NCBI GenBank assembly: GCA_019096065.1
Contig: JAGUCH010000003.1
Coordinates: 4,526,001-4,590,000, forward strand
Reading direction: 5' to 3'
Source: Paracyclopina nana
Lineage: Eukaryota; Arthropoda; Copepoda; Cyclopoida; Cyclopettidae
Length of the DNA: 64,000 bases
Under the pieces are notes generated by a model that was not told the DNA's origin, ran no database searches, and saw only the letters and a program-made list of their open reading frames with translations. How positions within the stretch are numbered: the first letter of the stretch is position 1; each line of letters opens with the position of its first letter. The position numbers were made by a program, and so were the translations under genes. Of the stretch, positions 20,824 through 32,564 are shown one piece after another.

Positions 20824-21090
20824 ATGGGTGCCTTTGAAGAGGCTGTTGAGCTGGTTCGAAGTAAGATAAACAAAACCCTCTCAAATGACGAGCTGAAAGA
20901 GGTGTATGCTCTCTACAAGCAAGCTACAGAGGGAGACGTAAATATTCCTCGACCAGGCATGTTTGACCTCAAGGGAAAGGCCAAGTGGGACTCGTGGGAT
21001 TCCAAGAAGGGGATGAGCAAGGATGAAGCAAAAGAAAACTATGTCAAGTTTGCTAATGAGCTAGCAGCAAAACATGGTCTGTCTTCATGA
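20824..21090 (+). CDS. acbp: Acyl-CoA-binding protein
   Basis: 88 residues from ATG at 20824, the usual size (86-90). It binds long-chain acyl-CoA in the cytosol. Signature: YALYKQATEGDVN, RPGMFDLKGKAKWDSWDSKKGMSKDEAKENYV. No signal peptide is seen; the upstream in-frame codons (20788-20823) lack an ATG. AATAAA at 21104-21109 is 14 bases past the stop. It is convergent with the IRAK4-like gene, 35 bases away. Confidence 0.97.
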   Translation: MGAFEEAVELVRSKINKTLSNDELKEVYALYKQATEGDVNIPRPGMFDLKGKAKWDSWDSKKGMSKDEAKENYVKFANELAAKHGLSS

Positions 21091-21103
21091 TACAAGTGCA
21101 TTT

Positions 21104-21109
21104 AATAAA
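21104..21109 (+). terminator. Poly(A) signal of the acyl-CoA-binding protein gene
   Basis: AATAAA 14 bases after the stop codon; cleavage would fall inside the convergent IRAK4-like gene. Confidence 0.7.
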
Positions 21110-21125
21110 TCTCTTGAAAAGCAAT

Positions 21126-22538
21126 CTAGCTAAGACTTTGCAATGTTTCTAAAATATTGGCCATTGGTGGTCGCCTAGTCTTGCTCATGGTCAAGCATGA
21201 TTTTGCGAGGTTGAGTAGGTTGATCCCAATATTATCAGGCCAACCAGCACTAGCATCCAGCAGAGGAGTGACATCACCAACTTCAAATGCAGACATTGCA
21301 TGAGTTACAATGTCCCTGTCAGAGCGGTTGTCATCGATCACAGGAAGGCCACTCACGATTTCTAGAAGCACAACTCCAAAGGCCCAAACGTCCATTTTTT
21401 CGCTAACATCCCCTCTTGATGCTTCAGGGGACAAATAGGCAGGTGTTCCTCGAATAAGCATTGTTTGCGTCATTGTTTGACCGTCACCCGAAACACCATA
21501 GCGTAACAGGCCAAAATCTGCTATCTTCGGCTCGAAATTGTCATCGAGCAATATGTTGGACGGTTTTATATCTCTGTGAATCAGAGGCTTCCTTTTCCCC
21601 TCTTTGTCAATATAGAAAGTATGCAAGTGATTGACGCCCCTTGCCACTCCTTCAATAATCATGAGTCGTTGGGCTGCACTCAAACCTTGTGAATAACCGG
21701 TAGCTATCAATTTTTTATCAAGGGTCCCATTCTCCATGAAAGGGTAAATGAGGCAGGGACATCCAGTATTGTCATTAGAATAACCAAGTAGGTCTATAAT
21801 GTTCCGGTGCTTGAGTCTTGGCAACTGGTCGACTTCATTGTTGAGCTGCTCTATCATTTTTTTGTCGTGTGCTCCGTGTTCAAGGACCTTCAGCTTTTTG
21901 ATGGCCACTTTCTGCTTCGACCGCACAGTGATTCCCAAGTACACAATGGAAAAGCCGCCCTCTCCTATTTGTCTGGCGGCAGAAAATTCGTTGGAAATTC
22001 GCTTCAAGTAAGAAAATGGAACATTGTGAACACCAAGCGCATTGACGTGAGCTACAGGAGAAGTTAAAAAGTCAGAATTGTCTTCAGGTAGTAGGCCGGA
22101 GTTTTCCAACATTTCATCAATTTGATCATGATTGTCTAGTATTAACTCTTCAGTTTCCGTAGCAACTGAGGTCGACTCTTCTATGCTTGCTATCACGTTA
22201 GAAACTTGTTCAGGGGAAATGGGGCCTTTGTCCATTATCATATCGTGGATGTAGGAGGCAGCAGCGATTTGGTCACATTCTAAGCAAAGCCTAAGAAGAT
22301 CTGTTACATTTGGTCGTCTCAGCTTGCCCATGGTCCCCCATTCCTCCATGAGAGCCTCCATGCCAGTTATTTTTTTACTTTCCGCGGCTTTCTCAATAGC
22401 AAGAATGTCTTGGCTGGTAAATCTCGGCTTAGAAGGATTTTTTGCAGACGGGATCAGTCCCATGACATCTTTCCACCCGTTTATCAATAGTGTCCCAATG
22501 CTTTTCTTGTGAGCAAGCGGCAATTTGCGAATTTCCAT
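21126..22538 (-). CDS. irak4: IRAK4/Pelle-family kinase with death domain
   Basis: 470 residues, intronless. It is the Toll/MyD88 pathway Ser/Thr kinase. The N-terminal death domain spans about 1-105 (GWKDVMGLI, LMEEWGT...TVTDLL-like LRRPNVTDLLRLCLE). The kinase domain spans about 180-470: IGEGGFSIVYLG loop, VAIKKL lysine, Tyr gatekeeper (CLIYPFMENGTL), catalytic loop HRDIKPSNILLD, DFG as ADFGLL, APE-like SPEASRG. The RD catalytic loop argues for an active enzyme of IRAK4/Pelle type rather than a pseudokinase. The start codon is preceded at one base by a CGTTTTTTCTAG acceptor, and the xrcc1 stop is only 33 bases upstream, so the mRNA may come from a shared precursor. Confidence 0.92.
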   Translation of the reverse strand: MEIRKLPLAHKKSIGTLLINGWKDVMGLIPSAKNPSKPRFTSQDILAIEKAAESKKITGMEALMEEWGTMGKLRRPNVTDLLRLCLECDQIAAASYIHDMIMDKGPISPEQVSNVIASIEESTSVATETEELILDNHDQIDEMLENSGLLPEDNSDFLTSPVAHVNALGVHNVPFSYLKRISNEFSAARQIGEGGFSIVYLGITVRSKQKVAIKKLKVLEHGAHDKKMIEQLNNEVDQLPRLKHRNIIDLLGYSNDNTGCPCLIYPFMENGTLDKKLIATGYSQGLSAAQRLMIIEGVARGVNHLHTFYIDKEGKRKPLIHRDIKPSNILLDDNFEPKIADFGLLRYGVSGDGQTMTQTMLIRGTPAYLSPEASRGDVSEKMDVWAFGVVLLEIVSGLPVIDDNRSDRDIVTHAMSAFEVGDVTPLLDASAGWPDNIGINLLNLAKSCLTMSKTRRPPMANILETLQSLS

Positions 22539-22571
22539 GCTAGAAAAAACGAGATCGAAGTTGAGAGGAAA
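22539..22571 (-). promoter_or_regulatory. 33-bp xrcc1-IRAK4 junction with splice acceptor
   Basis: Between the xrcc1 TAG and the next ATG the minus strand is pyrimidine-rich and ends CGTTTTTTCTAG|C-ATG. It contains no AATAAA and has no room for a core promoter. This is what an intercistronic trans-splice acceptor looks like. Confidence 0.6.
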
Positions 22572-24335
22572 CTATAATTTCTGAATGGAATGTTTGCTGG
22601 GAGGCAATAACATATCGGCATCAAAGCAAGCTTGTACGAAGGAGGGCTTGACAAAGGTGATATTAGAGTTCACTTTTCGTGCATCTTCAAAATTGGGGTC
22701 CCAATCGGAAGTTGTGATGACATAGTCAACTTCAGGACTCATATAGTCTCTGATTTTGCCATTACCGGCAACGATTCCCCTGATGACTGATTTTCGTAGG
22801 TCTTCGTTGGCAAAAGTACCATAGAGGAAAAACTGCTTGTTGCTAAAATATGATGGTAATTTAGGCAAAGGCTGATCATCAGCTACATCATCGACATCGG
22901 TTTCAACCTCGTAAGGGTCATCTGTAACTTTTTTGGGAGACATCTCGTCATCAGTGTCTTTGTCATACGCTTCGTTACCACAATTTTGGTCATTTTCGTC
23001 ACTGTCTTCGCCATACATTTGCTCTATTTTTGTAGCAGCCTTCTTTTTTGTTCCCGTTGCCTGCGTTTGTACTCTGCGCAACTCTTCTAGTTCCTCGTCA
23101 GTATCTCGATCATCGTCAAGCTCAGAAATAATTGGTTTGGGCTTATCTGCAGCTCCCACCAAGGACTCGTCCCAAACTTCTTCCTCACTCTCCTCCCCTT
23201 TGTCTTTGGGGTCCAAGCAATAACGCCTCCAGGGATAGAGCTTCCGATCTCGGTGACTTTTCTCTATCCAATCCTTAGTCACGATTTTCCCCTTCCCTTT
23301 TACTTGATTGAATTTTGGAGTGTTGATAAAAGCGCAAATCAAATGAGTGCATGAGTTATCCCAATCGCCTCGATATTTAGCTCCCATTTCAATAGCTTTT
23401 TGGCGAATTTCACCTCGTAGTGGATTTTGAAAGCCAGAAATAACAAAAACGACTGAGCTCATTAGCTTGTTGAAAGGTCCAGTTTTAGGTGGCTTAGGTT
23501 TAGGCACATCTGTAGGCTTTTCATCTCGTTTCTTAGCAGGCTTTGCGGGCTTACTAGCTTTTTCCTTTTTTACAGTTTCCACTCTGTCACCGGGCGACAA
23601 AATGTCACGTCTAGGCAGCATTTTTTCGCTAGTGCCAGTATTGACTTTTGCCTTTTTAGCAAAACTGGAGGGTGGAGTAGAAGAAGTATCTTTTCGCTTC
23701 CTGCTAGCTTCCGCTGAGTTCAGAGCGATGGAGGCTAATGTAGCCTCAGATCTTAATGAAGTAGCAACTGAATCCTTCAATTGCCTGGCCTTGTACAAGC
23801 TACCCACAGAGAAACTTTCATCTTCATCTTTCAGTCTGAAAGCACCCAATTTGACAACTGGCTTTTCTTCTTCCTTAACTGGGACGACGTCATCAACTGA
23901 ATTGATGGTGATGAAAGACAGGCCATATTTGATATTCTTGTTAAATGGCTGGGTGCAAACAATTTTGATCAAGTCCCACTTTTCTTTGGAAATCTCCTCA
24001 TTCAACTTGTCACCAGAGAACATGCGAACACGACACTGGTTTGTCTCATTTCTGCTCTCTATTGGTGTCAAGAACGAAGAGGCCGGTAGGATGACTTTAA
24101 AGTCACAATTTGGTGAAGCCTGGCGGCCAACTTGAACTTCAACAAAAGCTGACCCGTTGTTGCCGATATCGATCCCGCTTATCTGCGCAGATTTGGCCAG
24201 CTGTAAAACAATCGAAACTTGGGCTTCTCCCGCGTTCAATGATCGCCACTTCTTTCCTGTCAGCAAATTTTCGGCTTTGTGCACGGGGTCTTCGCTTGAC
24301 ACTGAGACAATTCGTTCAATTTTCACCTCAGGCAT
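22572..24335 (-). CDS. xrcc1: XRCC1 DNA repair scaffold
   Basis: 587 residues from MPEVKIERIVSVSSED at 24335; family members begin MPEI.. and the 17 in-frame codons upstream are not conserved. XRCC1 scaffolds single-strand-break repair. The N-terminal domain (1-150) binds DNA polymerase beta: NLLTGKKWRS, VLQLAKSAQISGIDIGNNGSAFVEV, RVRMFSGDKL, KIVCTQPF. BRCT1 is about 285-375 (GFQNPLRGEIRQKAIEMGAKY, W at VTKDWI). An acidic Asp/Glu-rich linker follows, and BRCT2 at the C-terminus (about 500-587) would bind ligase 3. It is intronless, unlike the vertebrate gene. It is divergent from rrp7a, with a hAT-type element in the shared upstream region. Confidence 0.95.
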   Translation of the reverse strand: MPEVKIERIVSVSSEDPVHKAENLLTGKKWRSLNAGEAQVSIVLQLAKSAQISGIDIGNNGSAFVEVQVGRQASPNCDFKVILPASSFLTPIESRNETNQCRVRMFSGDKLNEEISKEKWDLIKIVCTQPFNKNIKYGLSFITINSVDDVVPVKEEEKPVVKLGAFRLKDEDESFSVGSLYKARQLKDSVATSLRSEATLASIALNSAEASRKRKDTSSTPPSSFAKKAKVNTGTSEKMLPRRDILSPGDRVETVKKEKASKPAKPAKKRDEKPTDVPKPKPPKTGPFNKLMSSVVFVISGFQNPLRGEIRQKAIEMGAKYRGDWDNSCTHLICAFINTPKFNQVKGKGKIVTKDWIEKSHRDRKLYPWRRYCLDPKDKGEESEEEVWDESLVGAADKPKPIISELDDDRDTDEELEELRRVQTQATGTKKKAATKIEQMYGEDSDENDQNCGNEAYDKDTDDEMSPKKVTDDPYEVETDVDDVADDQPLPKLPSYFSNKQFFLYGTFANEDLRKSVIRGIVAGNGKIRDYMSPEVDYVITTSDWDPNFEDARKVNSNITFVKPSFVQACFDADMLLPPSKHSIQKL

Positions 24336-24414
24336 TTCGCACAAAATTATTGACACTAATTTGAAAAAAGTAGCAATTTGAATCACTTGAAGCCTGAATG
24401 TTGTTACTTATTGG

Positions 24415-24906
24415 TAGTGATGGAACGAGTTTCAGCTTGGCTTGAAAGCTTGAAGCTAAAACCCAGCTTGAGCTACATAAGCAAAAAGCTTGGGATCGCT
24501 CGAACCAAATTTTGAAAAGCTTGAAAAAGCTTGAAACCCAAAATATGCAAAGCTTGAAAAAGCTTGACACCAAATTTCAAAACTTTATCCATTTTTAATC
24601 AAAACAAAAAAGGGCTGATTTTAAAATTAACAATTACGTGAGGGAGTGAAGTACTTTTAAATCTAAGTTAAAGCTATTTCTGTCATTTATTGCACTTTTG
24701 GGGTAATTTTGTCAAATCTGGTGACTAATCGCCATTTTTTAAGTTAAAATACTAAAAAAGTGAAAAGCTTGAAAAAAGCTTGAAATGTGAAATTTTGAGC
24801 TTGAAAAAGCTTGATAATAATTTTCAAAAGCTTGGGATCGCTCGAACACTTTTCAAAAAGCTTGAAGCTTGATCAAGCTGAAAATTTCCGGCTCGTTCCA
24901 TCACTA
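24415..24906. mobile_element. Non-autonomous hAT-type element with AAGCTTG array
   Basis: Terminal inverted repeats TAGTGATGGAACGAG (24415-24429) and CTCGTTCCATCACTA (24892-24906) match perfectly over 15 bp. An 8-bp duplication, CTTATTGG, flanks it (24407-24414 and 24907-24914). The 8-bp duplication and TAGTGATGG start are hAT hallmarks. The 492-bp body has no transposase; it is filled with the motif AAGCTTGAAAAAGCTTG, and a 20-bp direct repeat AAGCTTGGGATCGCTCGAAC occurs near both ends. It lies in the xrcc1/rrp7a divergent promoter region. Confidence 0.88.
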
Positions 24907-24914
24907 CTTATTGG

Positions 24915-25206
24915 TCATTTCGTCTGAGTTTTTCAGCACCCCTGTTTTCAGCAATTGTTTAGGTAAAGTGAAATCCCATTATTACACATATCTACTCAGG
25001 TTGCTAATATTTTTCTTTTTGTAAAAGAAAAAGTTTCATTCCAAGATAGTTAAAAAAAGTATTTACGATTATCATTTACTTAAGACTGTTGATTAAATTA
25101 ATGGCTCCTTAAACTTACTCAAAAAATGAGCGAGAACTGAGAATTAGCTATAAACAATAAACATCAAGAATTCAACACGTGAATCTGAAGTCTTTTTTCT
25201 ATTCAA
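24915..25206. promoter_or_regulatory. Upstream region of rrp7a (and distal upstream of xrcc1)
   Basis: About 290 bp of AT-rich DNA between the hAT element and the rrp7a ATG; it probably holds the promoter and leader. I see no gene. Confidence 0.35.
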
Positions 25207-26097
25207 ATGGAGGCAGAGCCAGCGAAAAAAGTAATGAAGCTCAAATTCGACGTCTCTTACGACTCGGTAAGAGAGGTTGTATTTTGTGAGCACAAAACTG
25301 AGAATCCTTGCCCGGAAAAGCCGCTTAAAAGGACTCTGTTTTTGTCCAAAGTGCCACCTTGGGTGAATGAGGCAGGGCTAAAGAGAATTTTTTCGTCAAA
25401 TGGTCCTGTCAAGGAAGTGTACATCAGTGAGAAGGCCTCTTCAGGCCTTTCAGATGACGACAAAAGAGACTACAGCGGTGTGAATAGACTGCTATGGCCT
25501 GCCAAGCGTTCCTTCGGCTTTAAATACGCCTATGTTGTCTACGAAAATGCCTCGTCGCTGAAAAAAGCTATGAGTAGCATGGATTTAGCTCATCCGTTCA
25601 TAATGTCAACAGACGAAAATCCAATACAGTCAGGTAATTTCTTCACTTCTTGTTATTGATCGACAATTGAAAGATATTTTGTTTGATCAGGCGTGAAAAA
25701 GTGGAAACGAGCGCATAATGAAAGGATTGTACAAGAGTCCGAAATTGAAGACCTTAAAGCTGCCATTGAGCAATTTGTGCACGAAACAGACTCGAAGCGT
25801 GATGAAGCTAAAGCAAAGGCAGAAGAAGAAGCTGAGGCTGACGATGATGGTTGGGTCACGATTTCCAGGAAATCTCGCAAAAAATCCACGTTGGGTGCTG
25901 GAAAGTCCGAGAAGGTCAAAGCGAGGCTGAAAGCCAGAGAAGCCAAAAAGAGGAAAAACCGAGAGCTGAGGAGCTTTTACAAATTCCAATTGAAGGAAAC
26001 CAAGCTGAAGAAATTGCACGACTTGCGTGAAAAATTCGAGCTGGATAAAGCAAAGCAACGCAAACTCGTGTCTGAACGAAAGTTCAAGCCTGCGTGA
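25207..26097 (+). CDS. rrp7a: RRP7A-like ribosome biogenesis protein
   Basis: Exons 25207-25633 and 25691-26097 (57-bp intron, phase 1), 277 residues. RRP7 acts in the nucleolus in 18S rRNA processing/small-subunit assembly. The N-terminal RRM-like domain has RTLFLSKVPPWVNEAGLKRIFSS and AYVVYENASSLKKA. The C-terminal RRP7 domain has KKWKRAHNERI, DDDGWVTISRKSRKK, a Lys/Arg-rich helix and the family ending RKFKPA. Length matches human (280). AATAAA (26100-26105) starts two bases after the stop codon, giving an extremely short 3' UTR. Confidence 0.94.
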
Positions 26098-26099
26098 GA

Positions 26100-26105
26100 A
26101 ATAAA
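26100..26105 (+). terminator. Poly(A) signal of rrp7a
   Basis: AATAAA only two bases past the stop codon. Confidence 0.6.
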
Positions 26106-26207
26106 TGTGACTGAATCAATAATGCACCATGCACTGTGCTCGTCATCTGCTGCGCAACTTCGCTCTCAGTAGTCCGTTCTGCTGGTGGGCCTACACTTTA
26201 CCACGAT

Positions 26208-26679
26208 AGAAGGCAAAAGATTTGGCATCACTTAAAGAGCGGACGTTCAATTTTGTGGGTCGAAAAAAGCCAGCCCGTGCTCAGCGATTTTCTGCGCTAA
26301 TAGCTGTTTAAAGTGTAGTTGAGTGATAATAACTTATAAGTTCCGCCGAGATGCTGCTGCTTCAGGAAAGGTTTGACTAACTGAGCCAAGCAATTTTCTT
26401 TTGCAGAACTTAAGCAAAAATGCGACTAAAATGGTGAAAATGAAAGCTTGTGTTAGGAATTGCCCAACTATGATGATTTTTAATTATATGCTCCTATTTC
26501 ATTAAAGAAATTAAGTCATTGTTTAATCGAAAACATGCAATTTTTTTGGCCCAAATAAGTTGGCTCGTTTCATCAAAATCATAATTCCGACCCACTCTAA
26601 TAAAATTTCAGTCTACGCGCTGAGATCGCAAAATAGCTTGTCCACTCTTTAAGTGATGCAAAATCTTTTTAGAAGGCCC
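26208..26679. mobile_element. Putative MITE with imperfect ~38-bp terminal inverted repeats
   Basis: Left arm 26208-26253 (AGAAGGCAAAAGATTTGGCA, then TCACTTAAAGAGCGGAC) pairs with the inverse of 26640-26679 (GTCCACTCTTTAAGTGATGC, then AAAATC...GAAGGCCC) with few mismatches. GTGGGTCGAA near 26257 also has an inverted partner near 26588. No ORF and no clear target duplication. The rest of the 26.1-27.1 kb gap appears non-coding. Confidence 0.55.
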
Positions 26680-27107
26680 TGCACAGTCCAGCTGCGGTGG
26701 GACATCTAGCGGCTTTTGGTCACACTACGTGAAGTACATTGATGAACCGGGCTGAACTTTATTGGGCTTACATCAATCATTGTAATCTTCTTTTTTATGG
26801 GCGCAATAACCTCATCAGCATTTTAAGTCTGCAATAGAAATCAATTAATTAATTAATGGTTCAACTTCAAAAGTCAAAATCAGAACAAAGTTGCTCTCCT
26901 TTCGAATCTCGATGCACCTATTCAAGGATAGAGCCCAAATTTGATCCTACTGAGGCAACCTGCTGCAGTAGGAATTTTTCTATCCTTTCAACGGTTCGCT
27001 GGGCGTTTACGTCAAACTGTGCCCGAGGAAGAAAAGTAAGATAGCAACATCATTGTTGGCTCTATTGTACAAAGCCCAATTCACCCGAAAAAGCTGGGGC
27101 CTTTAAA

Positions 27108-30169
<3,062 letters not shown>

Positions 30170-30708
30170 TAATGGTTATCCTAGTCTTCATACATAGAGA
30201 GAAGAGAGCAACTTGTTAATAAGCAAATCATTGCGAACTTGTTCTACAACCGTATTCCACTACCAGATCTTACATTAACGATTGGTCAACTTCTGATATA
30301 CAACGAGTTATGAAATGAAAAAAGTCTTATCAAAGCAAGCTTCATCTTTGTGGCTAGTTATTGCGGGTGCCATCATTTAGTCCGAAAATTTGCGGTATAG
30401 ATGTACTTTAATCGAAAAGATTTGCCTAGTTGTTTTTAGTCCGACTCATTTTTGGTGACAGGTAGTGTACTATCTCCGACCAAATCTATCTAGTTGTACT
30501 ATCTTCGAAAAATATTGTTGTACTTTGTTCGAAATTATCTGCCTAGTTGTATTTGCTCCGAAAATATTTCAACTCTAACCTAATTTTGGTTTCTCAATTT
30601 TTCCAAATTCAGCCATTAAGCCTGCCCGTCATATGAACAGTAGGGGTAAAGATATTTTTAAGAAATTCACACTTTTTGTATTTATTAAAATTATTTAGCT
30701 TAACAATA

Positions 30709-31194
30709 ATGATGAGTGAACGAGTGAATACCAATGAGAACAGCAACAACAACCCAACCAGAAATTCTGAGCCCTCATACGCCAAAAAAACTCTCAGTAA
30801 AACTTACACGTTTTATCAACATTGGGTTTTAGTCATTATGTAACATTAACTGCCTTGATACCTAGGTAAAATCGATAACACCCATTTTCCTTGTCACATT
30901 CGATTTTTTCCAATTTTTTTACTTAGTTGGTATGGAAGTTAATGTTACATAATGACATAAACTCAACCTGGGTAAAACGAAGGAGTGCTAACACGTTACA
31001 ATAACTTTCAGAAAACTTAGGAAAATTTCTGGTTGGGAAGACTAGCAACAACGAGTTTATGCAGTTTAACAGTTTATGATTTGTTTGAGAGAGAAAGCTT
31101 GTTTAAGGATGGTATTCATCTATCAAGGACAGGATGTGATTTGTTGGCAAAAGTTATTTTTAATAAAGTTCTTGAAATAGATTTAACCCCATAA
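30709..31194 (+). pseudogene. SGNH/GDSL-type remnant inside the foldback-like element
   Basis: 30709-30750 reads MMSERVNTNENSNN. After a nested insertion the flank continues, with one frame change, into YDLFERESLFKDGIHLSRTG and LAKVIFNKVL, ending at a TAA at 31192-31194. The FKDGIHLS..G motif is the C-terminal D-x-x-H block of SGNH/GDSL-like domains that often occur in transposable elements. Only this block survives, so the assignment rests on a short motif. Confidence 0.45.
30751..31043. mobile_element. Nested inverted-repeat insertion with 9-bp direct repeats
   Basis: CCCAACCAGAAATT (30753-30766) pairs with AATTTCTGGTTGGG (31024-31037), and GTCATTATGTAACATTAACT near 30831 pairs with its inverse near 30936. 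AGCAACAAC flanks the unit at 30742-30750 and 31044-31052, consistent with a 9-bp target duplication of Mutator or Merlin size. The terminal repeats are inset by 2 and 6 bases, so the exact ends are uncertain. Confidence 0.6.
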
Positions 31195-31492
31195 AGGGCA
31201 TATCTGGTGAAATCAATTCGGAGATAATACAACTAGAAGGGTTCGGACATTTTACTACTGAACAAATTATTTCGGAGGTAGTACAACCAGGCAAAACATT
31301 TCGGAGATAGTACAACTAGGCGAGTTCAGACATTTTACAACTGTGAATAATTGGTCGGACATAGTGCCACTCAACTTTTCGGAGATAAAACTACTCAACT
31401 TTTCGGAGATTTTACAACTAGATTTTCGGAGATAAAATGTTTCCCCGTTATTGCTAACAATTAATGCAAAAAAATTAATAATAAGCACAACA

Positions 31493-32564
31493 TTATGCTT
31501 TATTAGCCTTCTCCAATAACTTTGGCAGAACAGCAGCAACCATATCGGGTTCCGATTCACTCAACTGCTGCAAAATTTGAGCAAAATCTTGAATTATCCG
31601 AGGGTCGTGGCACTCCTCTATTCCTCTATTCATTACTCTTTCAAAGGCATGAATCTTTTCCAAAGCACTTTGGTGCTTTTTGTCGTGAGTCTTTCCGTAC
31701 AGCTCTAACGTAGCCAGAACAGTCCAAGCCATGGGTGTCTGGGCAAACTTCTCTGTCAACTCTGATTTGAGGCACTCAAAAAGCTTTCTGTTGTCAAAGC
31801 TCAGTCCCATCATTTCAGAAGCGAAAAAAGGCTCATTGGTAGCTTCTATGGACTTAACAAAAACCAATTTTACCAAGTCCAAGCTTTTTTCAATTTCCTC
31901 CTTACTGACATCATCAGTTTCTTGAACTTTGCGTAAATTCTCCATTTCTAGCATGAAGTATTCTCTGTAGAGAGGAATCGAGTCGGAATGAAAGCGCAAT
32001 CCCTCCAACAACATTGTCCGACAAAGGCCAATATTTTTCTGACTTTCCAACTCGAAGCGTGTGCCGAAAATCCAGGCATTTTCCACGTGGGACATGGTTT
32101 GCAAAAACCTGCGCAAGACTTTGCCTGCCTCGATATTCCAATCCATTCTTCTCAAAAATGCTAAATGGGTGATCCATATTTTTTCATCGACCTGGCCAAA
32201 TCTAGGATAAAGATTGCAGTGATTTCGCTGCTTTTTGAAATTGAGTTATGAGAAATTACCTATGCTCTGCAATACGGAAGAGTTTGTTGATACGCTTTGC
32301 AATCATCCCATCAATTTCATTCTTTTTGTTCAAGTAGCCAATTTTGTCTCTTCTCAGCTCGACCAGGTCAAGCAAGCTGCACTCATATTGAATGTATGCT
32401 AAAATGTCCTCTTTTACTTTGGTCTGTTTCTGCAGTTTGTACTCGAACCGTTTCCGCTTTTTGATCACAGTTCTAGTCTCTTCTGGAGAGAGCAACCCAA
32501 CTCGCTGAATCTGCTCAAGCTCATTGAGCATCAACTCTAGATCTGCCTGCACTCTTTCTGCCAT
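31493..32564 (-). CDS. utp6: UTP6-like U3 snoRNP protein, N-terminal half only
   Basis: Exons (minus) 32260-32564 and 31493-32201, 337 residues. UTP6 is a HAT-repeat protein of the small-subunit processome. The N-terminus fits well: LELMLNELEQIQRVGLLS, KKRKRFEYKLQKQTKVKEDILAYIQYE, NEIDGMIAKRINKLFRIAEH, then HAT-type repeats (KIWITHLAFLRRMDWN..AGKVLRRFLQ, PLYREYFMLEMENL). Family members are about 600 residues, so the C-terminal HAT repeats are missing. The stop lies 50 bases from the foldback-like element, and no remaining exons are seen before SNX9. It could be a shortened functional gene, a truncated pseudogene or a split gene. The 58-bp intron joins in phase 2. Confidence 0.8.

Larger units (their letters stand above)
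30379..31440. mobile_element. Foldback-like element with subterminal TCCGAAA / CTAGTTGTA arrays
   Basis: The left arm (30379-30570) carries repeated (T)CCGAAAA and CTAGTTGTA motifs; the right arm (about 31218-31440) carries their inverted forms TTTTCGGAGATA and TACAACTAG at least eight times. The two arms form long, imperfect, array-type inverted repeats. Exact ends and target duplication are not clear. The interior holds an SGNH-like remnant and a second nested element. The right end is about 50 bases from the UTP6-like stop codon. Confidence 0.65.
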
